Below the pieces are notes generated by a model. The model was given only the letters and a program-made list of their open reading frames with translations, ran no database searches and was not told the DNA's origin. DNA of 7,434 bases, taken from NCBI GenBank assembly GCA_046290215.1, contig JBKAGC010000182.1, positions 1-7,434 of the forward strand. The letters run 5' to 3'. Positions 5,704 to 7,434 of the stretch are shown piece after piece. The DNA comes from JAHRVQ01 sp046290215. Lineage in GTDB: Bacteria > Pseudomonadota > Gammaproteobacteria > Pseudomonadales > Azotimanducaceae. Numbering within the stretch: position 1 is the first letter of the stretch; every line of letters starts with the position of its first letter. Both the position numbers and the translations under genes were made by a program.

Positions 5704-6470
5704 ATGATCATCCCTTGGTCGCGCAACAGATCTTAACGCTCGTACTGCTATTTTTTCCACTCCTTGCACCAAGTCTCCTGGTCAGCTTGGGGTGCACGTG
5801 TTGAGAAAAAAAGACTGGTTGATTCAGCGAGCCGATGGACGCTACTCCCCTCACTCATTGGTTCATCGGAGTCTTGTATGCTGTAGCGCCTGGCTCGATG
5901 GTTGTGAATGTTCAGCCCGGCTATACTGAAGTCAAGCATCTAGCTCATACAAAAAGCCAACATGGCCGCAGACATATTTGTGAACGCAGAAGGACTGAAA
6001 GAACCGGTCCAAAGCAAAATCCAGTCACAGACCCATGACTACCTGGCCACCCCGGCTACAGAGCGGGATGACATTGGCAGGCGACCCGATTCGTAGCTGC
6101 CCTCCCATGAGTCGTTTGAAGACCTGATCCAGAAAATCCTAAGCTATGAGCCAGCGTCGGATAGGGAACTTGTTATTTACAGTACTTTGACAAGCGACCT
6201 CAATTACATGCTGAATAGTCGCAAGGAAAGACTGCACATAGGTAGAAACGAGGTTGGACCAGTCACGTGGCTTACCGTTTGTATCGGGCCTTGTTTACCA
6301 TTAGCCTGACCTGGCTTTACCATAGCCAGAGCGCCAGGGCGCAATACATACTGGTAAGCCTCATGGCAACGATGTTCGGCCTGATGACCTTTCTGATAGT
6401 ATTGTGGATCACCCGCTACTTGGGCAATTCAGCGTAGACAGCTCGCCCTTCATTGATACCCTCAACGACA
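5704..6470 (+). pseudogene. Decayed DUF4239-like (bestrophin-related) membrane protein gene
   Basis: Pieces in three frames line up, in order, with the DUF4239 family of roughly 250-residue membrane proteins. Frame 3 gives a hydrophobic helix, QILTLVLLFFPLLAPSLLV (5727-5783), then TGA at 5802 and 5820, then IGVLYAV...MVVNVQPGYTEVK (about 5859-5936). Frame 1 gives ADIFVNAEGL (5968-5997), HDYLATPATE, a TAG at 6094, and SFEDLIQKIL followed by LNSRKERLH (to 6237). Frame 3 resumes with ALFTISLTWLY (from 6288) and MATMFGLMTFLIVLWI, and frame 2 ends it with FSVDSSPFIDTL (6428-6463). Three stops and three frameshifts make it a clear pseudogene, unless sequencing error is heavy. The ATG at 5704 is the likely original start, although one more shift is then needed. 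The family assignment is by eye; its normal function is not well known and no link to the injection system is evident. Confidence 0.65.
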
Positions 6471-6873
6471 GAGAGGGCTGGAAGCGACACTTCGAGTCAG
6501 CACCTCGCTGGCGGAGCAGCATGTCCCTGGCCGGTTCAACGGCTTGGGCACGCTCCTGACCCGTGCCACGTTCGAAAGGCTTTAGAGCAGTTGACAGTCC
6601 AAAAGTGAGTTCCGGCCCTGTCGTCGTTGTTTGCCTGGGAAGAGTGGTGAGAGGCGTTTTCCACTGATCTAGCGCTGGCGTTGGCGGTCTCCTCGTCCGG
6701 CGCCTTTCTGACTTATGACGTCCGCTACTCAATCTGAGCCACAAACGACACAATAGTAGGCCGAGCGAGACCTAAGATAGCGAAGCCTTCTTTCGCGCAA
6801 TGCCCACTTTCACCATTAGAGCCGCTGCAAGCTACTCAGACGGACTAGCGCTCAAATTTGGCTATGGGCAGGA
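6471..6873 (+). other. Gene-free stretch with coding-like fragments
   Basis: No intact gene is supported here. Two plus-strand pieces look like former coding sequence. Frame 1 is open from 6496 to 6582, with reading such as LAEQHVPGRFNGLGTLLTRA, and ends at TAG 6583. Frame 3 runs from 6621 to a TGA at 6735, reading SSLFAWEEW, a TGA at 6648, then EAFSTDLALALAVSSSGAFL. They may be remnants of another gene degraded together with the preceding pseudogene. A weak hairpin (GCGAA/TTCGC near 6780-6796) has no T-run. The stretch also holds the 3' flank of the minus-strand gene that ends at 6874, without a recognisable terminator. Confidence 0.4.
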
Positions 6874-7434
6874 TCATTGGCCGCTGATTTTCTCCTTTAC
6901 TTTCCGATCCAGTTCAGCCAGCTTGTTATAGTCAGGCAAGCCAAATTCGACACAGTGTTTTTCAATAATTTCCATCATCAAATCGTAAATAGTTCTATCG
7001 TACGCAACCAGAATCAGGATGGTGTTGGCAACGGTGTTCTCCCTGGAGGCCATCATAACTGCCTCACTCTTCGTTCTGGTCTGGGCCTTTTTCGCTACAC
7101 CCCTGGTTTCGCTCTCAAAACTCTCCAGAACATCACCGTAGGTAGTCCTGAAGAAGTAGTGCAGATTACGTTGTCCGTAGCTGGTGCGATAGGGCATACC
7201 GTCGCTGGCTGCCATGACCTCATCATAACTATGGTGGCGCTTGTCGCCGATTAACGCACCTAGCATCGCGGTGCGCAGTGATTCCATGCTCGGCCAATCG
7301 GGGTTGAAGTCAGGGTACTGAAACTGCGCATCGGAATACAGATTAAGGTAGCCAAGGGTATGCCCGCTGATCCCACCCACAATGGGCTTGAATGCCTGTT
7401 TGGTTTGCTGGAACCAGTCCTGATGCTTGGCAAC
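6874..7434 (-). CDS. Unrecognised protein, C-terminal 187 residues
   Basis: The minus-strand frame is open from the TGA at 6874-6876 to the window edge, so this is the C-terminal portion of a gene that starts outside. The GTG at 7380 is open upstream and need not be the start. I do not recognise the family. Visible blocks, in residues of the visible part, are GGISGHTLGYLNLYSD (21-36), LRTAMLGALIGD followed by KRHHSYDEVM (about 54-75), and YGQRNLHYFFRTTYGD. The tail is helical and charged (KLAELDRKVKEKI). The two adjacent His residues with Asp/Glu in HHSYDEVM could be catalytic or metal-binding. The reading looks genuinely coding and has no transmembrane segment. It lies on the same strand as the DUF4157 unit but is separated from it by about 1.4 kb of decayed DNA. 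It could be the end of an eCIS cargo or of another DUF4157-type protein; this is speculation from position. Confidence 0.75.
   Translation of the reverse strand, partial: VAKHQDWFQQTKQAFKPIVGGISGHTLGYLNLYSDAQFQYPDFNPDWPSMESLRTAMLGALIGDKRHHSYDEVMAASDGMPYRTSYGQRNLHYFFRTTYGDVLESFESETRGVAKKAQTRTKSEAVMMASRENTVANTILILVAYDRTIYDLMMEIIEKHCVEFGLPDYNKLAELDRKVKEKISGQ

Noticed and set aside
5748..5939. Minus-strand 63-residue frame
   Set aside because: The plus strand in this stretch carries DUF4239-like blocks, so this is a shadow.
6409..6753. Minus-strand open frame of 114 residues, Arg/Pro/Thr-rich
   Set aside because: It is antisense to the end of the DUF4239-like pseudogene and to coding-like plus-strand fragments; its composition is not protein-like.

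Overview
This window holds one end of a locus for an extracellular contractile injection system (eCIS), a phage-tail-like machine made of a contractile sheath around an inner tube. It probably comes from a Gram-negative environmental bacterium, possibly a gammaproteobacterium. That guess rests on moderate GC content, near-consensus sigma70-type promoter hexamers and the gene set. No ribosomal RNA or other taxonomic marker is present, so it is weak.

Layout. Positions 1-3101 are a minus-strand structural operon, transcribed toward position 1 and leaving the window. Its order is a Pvc16/DUF4255-type terminal protein, a 337-residue protein of unknown function, then the tail sheath, whose 3' end is cut off. 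The first ~55 bases are about 80% GC and do not read as sheath, so the window edge may be a chimeric or misassembled contig end. Positions 3102-3421 are a divergent regulatory region with ten units of about 11 bp in strict register and a good sigma70-like promoter. Positions 3422-4207 (+) encode a compact SARP-like regulator with a winged helix and a BTAD domain. Positions 4256-5450 (-) hold a DUF4157 protein with an HEAWH metallopeptidase motif and four 16-residue acidic repeats, followed by an 85-residue protein with an eCIS-like DGR...QRKL..LAN motif. Both are candidates for cargo or accessory proteins. Positions 5704-6470 (+) are a heavily broken DUF4239-like membrane-protein gene. Positions 6471-6873 carry only frame-broken coding-like scraps. 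Positions 6874-7434 (-) are the C-terminal part of an unrecognised protein running off the right edge.

How it may work together. The BTAD regulator lies head-to-head with the structural operon. The shared intergenic region carries WCGY-type heptamers spaced by one helical turn, the arrangement known for SARP operators. I infer that the regulator binds there to control itself, the structural operon, or both. The DUF4157 and QRKL-motif proteins form a convergent unit next to the regulator and are likely loaded into, or matured for, the injection system. The decayed DNA and the unknown gene on the right suggest that the locus ends near 5.5 kb or has a variable cargo flank.
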